Source: an uncultured Devosia sp. (lineage in GTDB: Bacteria; Pseudomonadota; Alphaproteobacteria; Rhizobiales; Devosiaceae). From it: a stretch of DNA of 7,592 nucleotides. The stretch spans positions 1-7,592 of the forward strand of contig CAKTFF010000092.1 of assembly GCA_934553185.1 (NCBI GenBank). Direction: 5' to 3'. Position 1 is the first letter of the stretch; every line of letters begins with the position of its first letter. The translations under genes and the position numbers were made by a program. This document shows, in pieces, positions 1-6,156 of the stretch. The notes under the pieces are model-generated. The model saw only the letters and a list, made by a program, of their open reading frames with translations. It was not told the origin of the DNA and did not search any database.

Positions 1-899
1 TCCATCTGCCGCTGCCGCTCGGCCGCTGCCTGGTGCTTGGCCTTGTCACCAGCGCAATAGGGGCAACAAACGCCCTCCTGGAACTGCGGCGACCGGCGAT
101 CCACCGCCGTTAGCGGATGCCGGCAGGCCCGGCACAGGGTCGCGTCCCCTTCAACCAGGCCATGGCCGACCGAAACCCGCTCGTCGAACACAAAGCACTC
201 CCCGCTGAACCGGCTGTCGCTCTCGGGCACGGTTTCGAGATATCGGAGGATTCCCCCTTTGAGGTGAAACACTTCCTCGAAGCCTTGGCTCAGCAGATAG
301 CTCGACGCCTTTTCGCAACGGATCCCGCCGGTACAGAACATGGCGACCTTGCGGTCGCGCTTTGGATCGAGGTGTTCGGCCACATAGGCCTTGAACTCGG
401 TAAAGTTCTGCGTCCCAGGATCGCGGGCCTGGGCGAACGTGCCCAGCCCCACTTCATAATCGTTGCGCGTATCCACCAGCACCACATCGTTGCGGGCAAT
501 GAGGCCGTTCCAGTCCTCGGGCTCCACATAGGTGCCCACTTCCCGTGCCGGATTGGCTTCGGGCGCCCGCAACGTCACGATCTCTGGCTTGAGCCGCACC
601 TTCATGCGCAGAAATGGCATTTCGCTCGCGCATGAAAATTTGATCTCGGCGCCCTCCAGCCGTCTGCCCAGCATGGGTCCATCCAGCAGCCACGCGGCAA
701 GCTGGTCCATCGCTTCGGGCAGTCCTGCCACCGTGCCGTTGATCCCCTCTGGCGCCAGGATCAGCGTGCCCTTGATGGCGCGGGCGCAGCAGAACTGGGC
801 CAGAACCGGCTGAATGAGCGCGGCATCGGGCAAGTCGGCAAACTTATAGATTGCCATAACCTTGTATGGCAGCGTGGTCTGGGGCAGATTGGCGGTCAT
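1..899 (-). CDS. trhO: tRNA uridine(34) hydroxylase TrhO (rhodanese-related), C-terminus cut by window edge
   Basis: The 299 visible residues match the TrhO/YceA family, which hydroxylates U34 of certain tRNAs in an oxygen-dependent reaction in the cytoplasm, an early step toward 5-(carb)oxymethoxy-uridine at the wobble position. The N-terminal domain (about 1-120) carries the family motif APEGINGT (49-56) and FLRMKVR (96-102). A rhodanese domain follows (about 125-225), with LVDTRNDYE (141-149) and the active-site loop CTGGIRCEK (189-197), where C189 is the expected catalytic cysteine. After it come FVFDERV (236-242) and a cysteine cluster (C256, C259, C278, C279, C282) that looks like a metal site. 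The ATG at 897-899 leaves a normal family N-terminus; a later Met at residue 15 would clip the first domain. The Shine-Dalgarno is weak (AAAGAGA). The frame is open to base 1, and the family's usual length implies that only a short tail is missing. It is divergent from the aldo/keto reductase, with an 83-base gap. Confidence 0.93.
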   Translation of the reverse strand, partial: MTANLPQTTLPYKVMAIYKFADLPDAALIQPVLAQFCCARAIKGTLILAPEGINGTVAGLPEAMDQLAAWLLDGPMLGRRLEGAEIKFSCASEMPFLRMKVRLKPEIVTLRAPEANPAREVGTYVEPEDWNGLIARNDVVLVDTRNDYEVGLGTFAQARDPGTQNFTEFKAYVAEHLDPKRDRKVAMFCTGGIRCEKASSYLLSQGFEEVFHLKGGILRYLETVPESDSRFSGECFVFDERVSVGHGLVEGDATLCRACRHPLTAVDRRSPQFQEGVCCPYCAGDKAKHQAAAERQRQM

Positions 900-970
900 A
901 GGCGTCGGTCTCTTTGATCCGCCTGGCTCATATCATCAGGCACAAGCCGAAGCCAAATCGCTAAATCGTT

Positions 971-976
971 GGGAGA
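971..976 (+). promoter_or_regulatory. Ribosome binding site of the aldo/keto reductase
   Basis: GGGAGA lies six bases before the ATG at 983 and supports that start. The 83-base gap to the divergent TrhO start must hold both promoters, but no convincing -35/-10 pair could be picked by eye. The only dyad seen there is a loose five-base one (GCCTG 921-925, CAGGC 937-941). Confidence 0.7.
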
Positions 977-982
977 CACACC

Positions 983-2020
983 ATGACCTATCGGGCCGAT
1001 ACGGCGCGCTATGACACCATGCAATACCGCCGATCGGGGCGCTCCGGCCTCAAGCTCCCGGTGATCAGCCTGGGTCTCTGGCAGAATTTCGGTGGCACGC
1101 GCGATTACCCCTCCGCCATGGAAATCCTGGGCCACGCCTTTGACGCCGGCGTCACCCATTTCGATCTCGCCAACAATTACGGCCCGCCCGCCGGTTCTGC
1201 CGAAGAACTGTTTGGCCAGGTCATGGCGCGCGACTTCCGTCCCTACCGCGACGAACTGATCATTTCCACCAAGGCCGGCTACACCATGTGGCCCGGCCCC
1301 TATGGCGATTTCGGCTCGCGCAAATATCTGCTGGCCAGCCTCGACCAGTCGCTGGGCCGCATGGGTCTCGACTATGTCGATATCTTTTATTCCCACCGCT
1401 TCGATCCCGAAACCCCGCTCGAGGAAACCATGGGCGCGCTGGCAACAGCGGTGCAATCGGGCAAGGCGCTCTATGTCGGCATTTCCTCCTATCCCGAAAA
1501 GGAAACGCGCGAGGCCTACCGCATCCTTGGTGAAATGGGCGTCGCCACCACCATCCACCAGCCCAGCTATTCGGTGATCAACCGCTGGATCGAAACCGAC
1601 CATACGATCGATGCCTGCGGCGAACTGGGCATCGGCATGATCGCTTTTTCCCCACTCGCGCAGGGCGTTCTTTCGGGCAAATACAACCAGGGGGGCACCG
1701 AAGGCACCCGTGGCGGCAATCCGCAAGGGACGCTGCGCGCCAGCCATATCGAGCCCCGGGTGCTCGACGCGGTCGACAAGCTGGGTGAAATCGCCCGCTC
1801 CCGTGGCCAGACCATGGTGCAGCTGGCTCTCTCCTGGGTGCTGCGCCGCCCGGAAATGACCTCGGCGCTGATCGGCGTGCGCAATCTCGATCAGCTCAAG
1901 GACAATCTGGGTGTCCTCAACAACCTCGAACTCACCCCAGAGGAGATCGCCCGCATCGACGAAGCGACCAAAGGGGGCCAGATGGAACTCCTGCCGCGTG
2001 CAAGTGGCTGGCTGCGCTAA
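983..2020 (+). CDS. gpr: Aldo/keto reductase, YghZ / L-glyceraldehyde 3-phosphate reductase type
   Basis: This 345-residue protein is nearly the same length as E. coli YghZ (Gpr) and resembles it along its whole length. That cytosolic NADPH-dependent enzyme reduces L-glyceraldehyde 3-phosphate and other aldehydes, including methylglyoxal, and is regarded as a detoxification enzyme. The aldo/keto reductase tetrad is complete: D61 and Y66 in HFDLANNYGPP (59-69), K97 in ELIISTKAGY (91-100) and H138 in DIFYSHR (133-139). The subfamily strings MWPGPYG (102-108), GSRKYLLASLDQSL (111-124) and VGISSYP are also present, along with IHQPSYSVINRW and AFSPLAQGVLSGKY. The C-terminal SALIGVRNLDQL segment fits cofactor binding. 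The ATG is preceded by GGGAGA (971-976) with six bases of spacing. The gene appears monocistronic, with a hairpin terminator starting 13 bases after the stop codon. Family assignment is sure; the physiological substrate is inferred from the E. coli enzyme. Confidence 0.93.
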   Translation: MTYRADTARYDTMQYRRSGRSGLKLPVISLGLWQNFGGTRDYPSAMEILGHAFDAGVTHFDLANNYGPPAGSAEELFGQVMARDFRPYRDELIISTKAGYTMWPGPYGDFGSRKYLLASLDQSLGRMGLDYVDIFYSHRFDPETPLEETMGALATAVQSGKALYVGISSYPEKETREAYRILGEMGVATTIHQPSYSVINRWIETDHTIDACGELGIGMIAFSPLAQGVLSGKYNQGGTEGTRGGNPQGTLRASHIEPRVLDAVDKLGEIARSRGQTMVQLALSWVLRRPEMTSALIGVRNLDQLKDNLGVLNNLELTPEEIARIDEATKGGQMELLPRASGWLR

Positions 2021-2033
2021 ACATTCAGCAAGG

Positions 2034-2070
2034 GGGATCGCCGCAACTTTGGGGCGATCCCTTCAGTTTT
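2034..2070 (+). terminator. Rho-independent terminator after the aldo/keto reductase
   Basis: A perfect nine-base stem, GGGATCGCC (2034-2042) with GGCGATCCC (2053-2061), encloses a ten-base loop. It is followed by TTCAGTTTT (2062-2070). The hairpin begins 13 bases after the TAA stop. The T tract is interrupted, so termination may be incomplete, but position and stem strength fit a gene end. Confidence 0.75.
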
Positions 2071-2086
2071 CGCCAGCACGGTAAAT

Positions 2087-2122
2087 CGCTGTTAACGGCG
2101 ACCTTGGGTGGCTTGCACCCAA
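2087..2122. promoter_or_regulatory. Two small dyads upstream of the Asp-rich protein gene
   Basis: The control region before the Asp-rich gene contains a near-palindrome, CGCTGTTAACGGCG (2087-2100, one mismatched pair around a GTTAAC core). Just downstream is a perfect seven-base inverted repeat, TTGGGTG (2104-2110) and CACCCAA (2116-2122), with a five-base spacer. They could be an operator or a 5' leader hairpin. No promoter hexamers could be assigned with confidence, and neither dyad matches a regulator site I recognise. Confidence 0.35.
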
Positions 2123-2157
2123 ATCGTCGCACCCACGTTGCCAAGCCACTCTTTTCT

Positions 2158-2162
2158 AGGAG
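2158..2162 (+). promoter_or_regulatory. Ribosome binding site of the Asp-rich protein
   Basis: A consensus AGGAG lies six bases upstream of the ATG at 2169. This fixes the start, which is also the one that gives a complete signal peptide. Confidence 0.85.
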
Positions 2163-2168
2163 CGGACT

Positions 2169-3971
2169 ATGCGAACGAACAGCTACTTGACGACGGCTGC
2201 ACTGGCAGCCGCACTTCTGTGTTCCACCCAGCTGACCTATGCACAGGGCCTCAGCATCGACCTCGGCGGCGCCGGTGTCGATGTTGAAGTGGGCGGAGAT
2301 AACCTCGTTGATGTCGACGCCGACCTCGACGACAATGATAACGACGACCGTGGCGTCAGCGTCGATCTTGATACCGACCGCGACTCCGACGAAGGCCTCG
2401 ACGTCGATCTCGATGTCGGCGGCTCGGATGACGATGACCGGAACGTGGTCGATCTCGACATCAACAGCGACGACGAGGACCGCGACGAAGGGCGCCTGGT
2501 GGATGTCGACCTCGGCGGCAGCGGGGATCGCGACCGTGACGATGACGTAATCGGCGTCGATCTTGGCAGTGACCGCGTCGTCGATGTCGATCTGGATCGT
2601 GGCGGCGCCACCGGCCCCAATGGCGGCACACTGATCGACCTGGGCGCTCCAACCCGCAGCGACCCGGCCGCGATCGAAGCCAATGTGGACCTCACCAGCC
2701 CCGCGACCAACTCGGCCTCCGGCACCAATCTGATCACCGGCGACGTGCGCATCAGCGCGCTAGGCAGCGAAGCGGACCGCGCCGAGACGCTGATTGAGCT
2801 GATCGCCGATCCAAACCTCGCCGACATCGACCTTGATGCGGCCATCGACGACCGCCGCGTCTCCATCACCGCGCTGGCCGATCTTCTGGGCACGGGGGGG
2901 CTGGCCGACATCCAGGCAGCAGTTGATGCGGGCGGCGCCGGTCGAAACGATCTCCTGTCGGCCCTCTCCGACAGCAGCGAATTGAGCGCTATCCTTGCCA
3001 GCCAAGGCATCGACCTCGATGATGTGCTAGCCGTCCAAGTCGCGGAAAACGGCGCCACCGAAGTCTTCGTCCTCGATGACACCGCCCGGGTCGCGCTTCT
3101 GGGCGACAACGGCAACCTCGCCGATCTGGCGGCGGGCGATCTCACCGCCGCCGACCTCGACCTCCTGTCCGAGGACGAACTGGCCGAACTGGACCTTGAT
3201 CTCCTGCCCGGGAACCTGCGCACTCTGGCCCAGCTGCGCCTCCTCGCCACCGGCGGCGATCTGGCCGATGCGGGCGTCGCGGACCTCGCCGCCATCGACC
3301 TCGACCTCCTATCGCGCGACGAACTGGCCGAGATCGACCTCGACCTCCTGCCCGAACAACTGCAATCGGCCATCACCGTCCGCCTGCTCGGCACGGATGG
3401 CGACCTCGCTGATGTCAGCGTCGATGAACTGCTCGATATCGGCCTGACCGATGCCGACGACGGCACCGATACAGACGGCGATACCGGCACTGTTGGTAGC
3501 CTCGATCCCGATAATGGTGGCACCGACAGCGACACGGGTGGCAATGGCGACAACACCAGTGGCCGCAACCAGAACGGCACGAATACCGGCGCCCTTCCCA
3601 GCGTCTTGAGCTCAGGCGGCAGTGACACCGGCACCACCGCTAGCGGCACCCTCGTCGCTTCCGCAACCGGCGGTGCCTCGGGCATCGCCGCCCTCAGCTG
3701 CGACATTGGCGTGCTGGCGCTGGCTCGCGGCGCCGTGGTCACCCCACAGGCCGTGGTTGCAGCCTCGAGCCTTGAACTGGTGAGCATCACGGGCTGCGAG
3801 CGCATGCTGGTGGACCCCGACATGGACGCCATCCAGGCCGCCCTTGCCGCCAACCCCGCCGTCTCTGACGTCCTCGACGGCGCCAGCATTCCCCTCGAAG
3901 AGGTGATCGGCGCCACCATGCAGGGCGGCACGCTGACCCTGTTCATCAACAGCGACAGCGCCATCGGCTGA
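2169..3971 (+). CDS. Secreted Asp-rich repeat protein of unknown function
   Basis: I do not recognise this 600-residue protein as a named family. Residues 1-25 form a Sec signal peptide (Arg near the start, a run of Ala/Leu, cleavage after TYA at 25), so the product is exported. Residues 28-160 alternate hydrophobic residues and Asp in strands such as LVDVD, VDLD and GVDLG, about ten of them, separated by loops rich in Asp, Gly and Arg. Residues 161-309 are less repetitive and Ala/Leu/Asp-rich. Residues 310-426 hold two 48-residue tandem units and a partial third. Residues 427-500 are a Gly/Asp/Thr/Ser linker with calcium-loop-like strings such as DTDGDTG (434-440). Residues 501-600 form a more ordinary domain whose only mature-protein cysteines, C511 and C543, could form a disulfide. 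A strongly acidic exported protein of this kind could bind calcium or sit on the cell surface, but that is inference. It has a consensus RBS, its own terminator and no same-strand neighbour close by. Confidence 0.85.
   Translation: MRTNSYLTTAALAAALLCSTQLTYAQGLSIDLGGAGVDVEVGGDNLVDVDADLDDNDNDDRGVSVDLDTDRDSDEGLDVDLDVGGSDDDDRNVVDLDINSDDEDRDEGRLVDVDLGGSGDRDRDDDVIGVDLGSDRVVDVDLDRGGATGPNGGTLIDLGAPTRSDPAAIEANVDLTSPATNSASGTNLITGDVRISALGSEADRAETLIELIADPNLADIDLDAAIDDRRVSITALADLLGTGGLADIQAAVDAGGAGRNDLLSALSDSSELSAILASQGIDLDDVLAVQVAENGATEVFVLDDTARVALLGDNGNLADLAAGDLTAADLDLLSEDELAELDLDLLPGNLRTLAQLRLLATGGDLADAGVADLAAIDLDLLSRDELAEIDLDLLPEQLQSAITVRLLGTDGDLADVSVDELLDIGLTDADDGTDTDGDTGTVGSLDPDNGGTDSDTGGNGDNTSGRNQNGTNTGALPSVLSSGGSDTGTTASGTLVASATGGASGIAALSCDIGVLALARGAVVTPQAVVAASSLELVSITGCERMLVDPDMDAIQAALAANPAVSDVLDGASIPLEEVIGATMQGGTLTLFINSDSAIG
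2250..2648 (+). repeat. Degenerate Asp-rich strand-and-loop repeats within the secreted protein
   Basis: Codons for residues 28-160 encode about ten copies of a short motif, roughly (V/L)-(V/I/S)-D-(V/L)-D-(L/V) followed by G/D, at residues 28-33, 37-41, 46-53, 62-69, 77-84, 93-98, 110-116, 128-133, 137-143 and 155-159. The loops between them vary in length and are mostly Asp, Arg and Gly. The DNA is correspondingly rich in GTCGAT, CTCGAC and TCGA strings. The loops do not follow the nonapeptide of canonical RTX repeats. Confidence 0.7.
3096..3446 (+). repeat. 144-base tandem duplication encoding 48-residue units
   Basis: Unit 1 (3096-3239, residues 310-357) and unit 2 (3240-3383, residues 358-405) align without gaps over 48 residues. 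Both start with LL, then share a LAD segment, DLDLLS, DELAE, DLDLLP and an Arg at the end. A third, partial unit (3384-3446, residues 406-426) repeats only the opening LLGTDGDLADV part before the acidic linker. The similarity is also clear in the DNA, for example in GACCTCGACCTCCT strings. Confidence 0.85.
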
Positions 3972-3985
3972 AACAAAACGCAAGC

Positions 3986-4020
3986 GGGGCAGGGTGGTCT
4001 CAATCCACTCTGCCCCTTTT
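3986..4020. terminator. Strong hairpin terminator between convergent genes, possibly bidirectional
   Basis: A twelve-base stem with one G-T pair, GGGGCAGGGTGG (3986-3997) and CCACTCTGCCCC (4005-4016), has a seven-base loop and is followed by TTTT (4017-4020). It lies 14 bases after the stop codon of the Asp-rich gene. The stop codon of the convergent oxidoreductase starts directly beside it, at 4021-4023. AAACAAAA at 3971-3978 gives a T-rich tract on the opposite strand, so the same hairpin may end transcripts from both sides. Confidence 0.88.
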
Positions 4021-5283
4021 CTACCGCGCCAAAAAGCGCTCCATCCCGAACGGCTTGATGTCGATCGCCGTGGCTTCCCCGGTCATCGCCTGCGCCAGCA
4101 ATTCCCCCGTTGCCGGCCCCAGCGTAAAGCCATGATGCGCATGCCCGATCCCGGCATAAAGCCCTTCGTGCCTTGGCGCCTTGCCGATAATGGGCATCAT
4201 GTCCGGCGTGCAGGGCCGCGCCCCCTTCCAGGGCTGATCATCCAGCGCCCGGCCAAGATCGAGCAGCTCGCGCGCCGCTTTTTCCGCCTTGCCGAGCTGG
4301 ATCGGGGAGGGCGCCGCATCGCGCATGGCAAACTCGGCTCCCGTGGTTAGCCGGATACCCCGCGCCATCGGCGCCAGCGCATAACCCACTTCCGCATCAA
4401 GAACGAGCCGGTTGAGCTGCGCGCCGTTCTGCGTGTCGTAATGCATATGGTAGCCGCGCTTCACGAACAGCGGCAGCCGATAGCCAAGCCGCTCCAGCAC
4501 ATCAGGCGCCCAAGGTCCCAGGGCAATCACCGCCTGCTTGGCCTCGTGGCGCACTCCATCTACCACCGAGCTCCAGCCGCCGCTCTCCGCGGTCAGCCCA
4601 TCCGCCGTGCCCCGAACAAACCGCCCGCCCAGCCGCTCGAACAAGGCGAAATACTCCGCCACGAGCTGTCCCGGATCGCGCACCGTCCAGGGGTCGGTCC
4701 ACAACACCGCTCCGGCAAGACCCCCCTTGAGCGCGGGCTCAAGCGTCTTGAGTTCAGGCCATTCCACCACCCGGTGGCCGATGGAGAACCGCTCGGCATC
4801 TTCCTGCGCCTTATGCGCTTCCGCGCGCAGGCCCTTATCCGAGCGAAATGCCAGCAGCCACCCCGTCTTGCTGACCAGCGCCTCCGCCTCCGGCCCCGCT
4901 TCGGCCATCAGGTCGGCATGGGCGATGATCGATCGCCCGATCAGGGGCGCATAGCTCTGCACCACCTTCTTGTAGCTTTCGGGCGAGGACGCCCACCAGT
5001 ATTTCAGCAAGGCCGGCGCCAGCCGGGGCAGGGCCAGCGGCTCATAGCGCGCGGCGGTCGACAGGTGCAGCCCCACCTGCATGAGCATATGCAGGTCGCG
5101 CGGAAAGGCATGCGGCCGCACGCCCTCGCGCTGGATGATACCGGCATTGCCAAAGCTGGTTTCGCGCCCGGGCTGATTCTTGTCGATCAGGGAAACGCTG
5201 CGCCCCCGCCGCAGCAGGTGAATTGCGGTGGAGATCCCCACGATCCCCGCCCCGAGAACGAGGACGTCGCTTTGCTGTGCCAT
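4021..5283 (-). CDS. FAD-dependent oxidoreductase, D-amino-acid dehydrogenase (DadA)-like
   Basis: This 420-residue protein belongs to the DAO/glycine oxidase flavoprotein superfamily and is closest in layout to DadA, which oxidatively deaminates D-amino acids and passes electrons to the respiratory chain. The N-terminal Rossmann fold has the dinucleotide motif GAGIVG (11-16) and an acidic residue, D34, for the FAD ribose. ETSFGNAG (41-48) is the DadA-type segment after it. KRGYHMHY (275-282), RPCTPDMMPIIG (356-367) and the C-terminal FAD/substrate signature GHAHHGFTLGPATGELLA (380-397) are all present, so the enzyme looks intact. The ATG at 5281-5283 begins just before the first beta strand, and an AGG seven bases upstream is a weak RBS. 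It is convergent with the Asp-rich gene and divergent from the N-hydroxylase operon. Alphaproteobacteria carry many paralogues of this family, so the substrate may be a D-amino acid, an N-methylated amino acid or an imino acid; I leave the symbol empty for that reason. Confidence 0.85.
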   Translation of the reverse strand: MAQQSDVLVLGAGIVGISTAIHLLRRGRSVSLIDKNQPGRETSFGNAGIIQREGVRPHAFPRDLHMLMQVGLHLSTAARYEPLALPRLAPALLKYWWASSPESYKKVVQSYAPLIGRSIIAHADLMAEAGPEAEALVSKTGWLLAFRSDKGLRAEAHKAQEDAERFSIGHRVVEWPELKTLEPALKGGLAGAVLWTDPWTVRDPGQLVAEYFALFERLGGRFVRGTADGLTAESGGWSSVVDGVRHEAKQAVIALGPWAPDVLERLGYRLPLFVKRGYHMHYDTQNGAQLNRLVLDAEVGYALAPMARGIRLTTGAEFAMRDAAPSPIQLGKAEKAARELLDLGRALDDQPWKGARPCTPDMMPIIGKAPRHEGLYAGIGHAHHGFTLGPATGELLAQAMTGEATAIDIKPFGMERFLAR

Positions 5284-5454
5284 GCCGTGCCTGAAACTGT
5301 TTGCCCCCGAACGCTAGAACACGCCGCGCCGCGCCGCTAGCCTTCTCCTTTGGCTCTTAACCGAGATCGGCGTCCGCAACCGCTTGTGATGGAACGCCAA
5401 CCGCCGCTTAACGCTTGATGGTGCTCTAGTTTCAGAGTCAGTCAGTTGAGTTCC
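5284..5454. promoter_or_regulatory. Divergent control region between the DadA-like gene and the N-hydroxylase operon
   Basis: These 171 bases must hold promoters for both genes. No clear sigma-70 hexamer pair or recognised operator was found by eye. The octamer AGTTTCAG occurs on each strand close to the respective start (5428-5435 on plus, 5291-5298 on minus), which may be chance. The part near 5322-5338 is a GC-rich run of CGC repeats. Confidence 0.4.
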
Positions 5455-6156
5455 ATGCTGCTTGATAGCACATCCGCCTTGGCCCAGTTCATCCAGGCTC
5501 CCGGCTTCCCCTGCGTGGGCGCCAAATCCGCCCTGGGAAAAGGCCAGCTTCATGCCTATTCGGCCCGCTCCATAGCTTCTTCCTGGAACGACGTGGAAAT
5601 CCAGGATCAGCTGATGCAGTTTGCCTGGCGCTATCGCGAGCAGCCCAAGCTCTTCACCAGCTTTGCCGTGATCTTCGAGGGTCCCGATGACCTCAGCGAA
5701 GAACAATTCGAAAAGCACCTGTGGGAGCGCGTCCAGTCGCTGACCGAAAAAGACGCCTGGCGCGGACAAACGCCCGACCCCCGTGTCAGCCCCGATCCCG
5801 ATGACCCCCATTTCTCCCTCAGCTTTGGTGGCGAAGCCTTTTTTGTGGTTGGCCTTCATCCCCATGCCAGCCGCCCGGCCCGGCGCTTCAGCTCGCCCGC
5901 CATGATCTTTAATCTGCACGACCAGTTCGAAACCCTGCGCGAGCAGAACCGCTACGAAAAGCTGCGCGGCGCCATCCTGGATCGTGATCTTGAACTGGCT
6001 GGCAGCCTCAATCCAATGCTGGCGCGCCACGGCAGTATCTCCGAAGCGCGCCAATATAGCGGCCGTGCGGTCGACGAAGGCTGGGCCTGCCCCTATCACC
6101 GCAATGCCACAAAGCCCCAGGCGGCCGATCCCCTGGCCGAGGAGCCCACCACGTGA
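5455..6156 (+). CDS. YqcI/YcgG family heme-dependent N-hydroxylase (GntA-like)
   Basis: The 233-residue product matches the YqcI/YcgG family. Characterised members are heme-dependent N-oxygenases: GntA of guanitoxin biosynthesis, AglA (arginine N-hydroxylation in argolaphos biosynthesis) and RohS (oxidation of 2-aminoimidazole in azomycin biosynthesis). Family landmarks are FPCVGAKSAL (18-27), GLHPHASRPARRF (133-145), FNLHDQF (152-158), NPML (186-189), HG (192-193), QYSGR (200-204) and WACP (210-213). The protein is full length for a stand-alone member and lacks a signal peptide, so it should be cytosolic. The start is uncertain: ATG 5455 has GAG four bases upstream, while an in-frame TTG at 5446 with AGAG eight bases upstream would add three residues. 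The stop overlaps the start of the next gene by four bases, so the two are translationally coupled. The substrate cannot be read from the sequence; a guanidino or amidino compound is the family-based guess. Confidence 0.87.
   Translation: MLLDSTSALAQFIQAPGFPCVGAKSALGKGQLHAYSARSIASSWNDVEIQDQLMQFAWRYREQPKLFTSFAVIFEGPDDLSEEQFEKHLWERVQSLTEKDAWRGQTPDPRVSPDPDDPHFSLSFGGEAFFVVGLHPHASRPARRFSSPAMIFNLHDQFETLREQNRYEKLRGAILDRDLELAGSLNPMLARHGSISEARQYSGRAVDEGWACPYHRNATKPQAADPLAEEPTT

Noticed and set aside
117..635. 172-codon plus-strand frame in the TrhO region
   Set aside because: The minus-strand reading gives TrhO with the rhodanese CTGGIRCEK loop. The plus-strand product is a shadow.
896..1747. 283-codon minus-strand frame over the aldo/keto reductase
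   Set aside because: The plus-strand frame encodes an intact, clearly recognised enzyme with its full catalytic tetrad. The antisense product has no recognisable motif.
2250..2648. Canonical RTX (GGxGxDxxx) calcium-binding repeats in the Asp-rich protein
   Set aside because: Strings such as GGSGDRDRD look similar, but the nonapeptide period and the position of the hydrophobic residue are not kept, and the spacing between repeats varies.
2237..4003. 588-codon open frame on the minus strand across the Asp-rich gene
   Set aside because: Its product is a Ser/Arg/Pro-rich string created by reading GTCGAC/CTCGAT-type codons backwards. The plus-strand gene has a signal peptide, RBS and terminator, so the antisense frame is a shadow.
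4441..5340. 299-codon plus-strand frame over the DadA-like gene
   Set aside because: The minus-strand frame has the FAD-binding motifs and a complete domain order. The plus-strand product is His/Arg/Gln-rich, typical of antisense translation in high-GC DNA.
5291..5435. AGTTTCAG near both divergent starts as a shared operator
   Set aside because: An eight-base match between the two strands of a 171-base region is not rare by chance, the distances to the starts differ, and it matches no regulator site I know.
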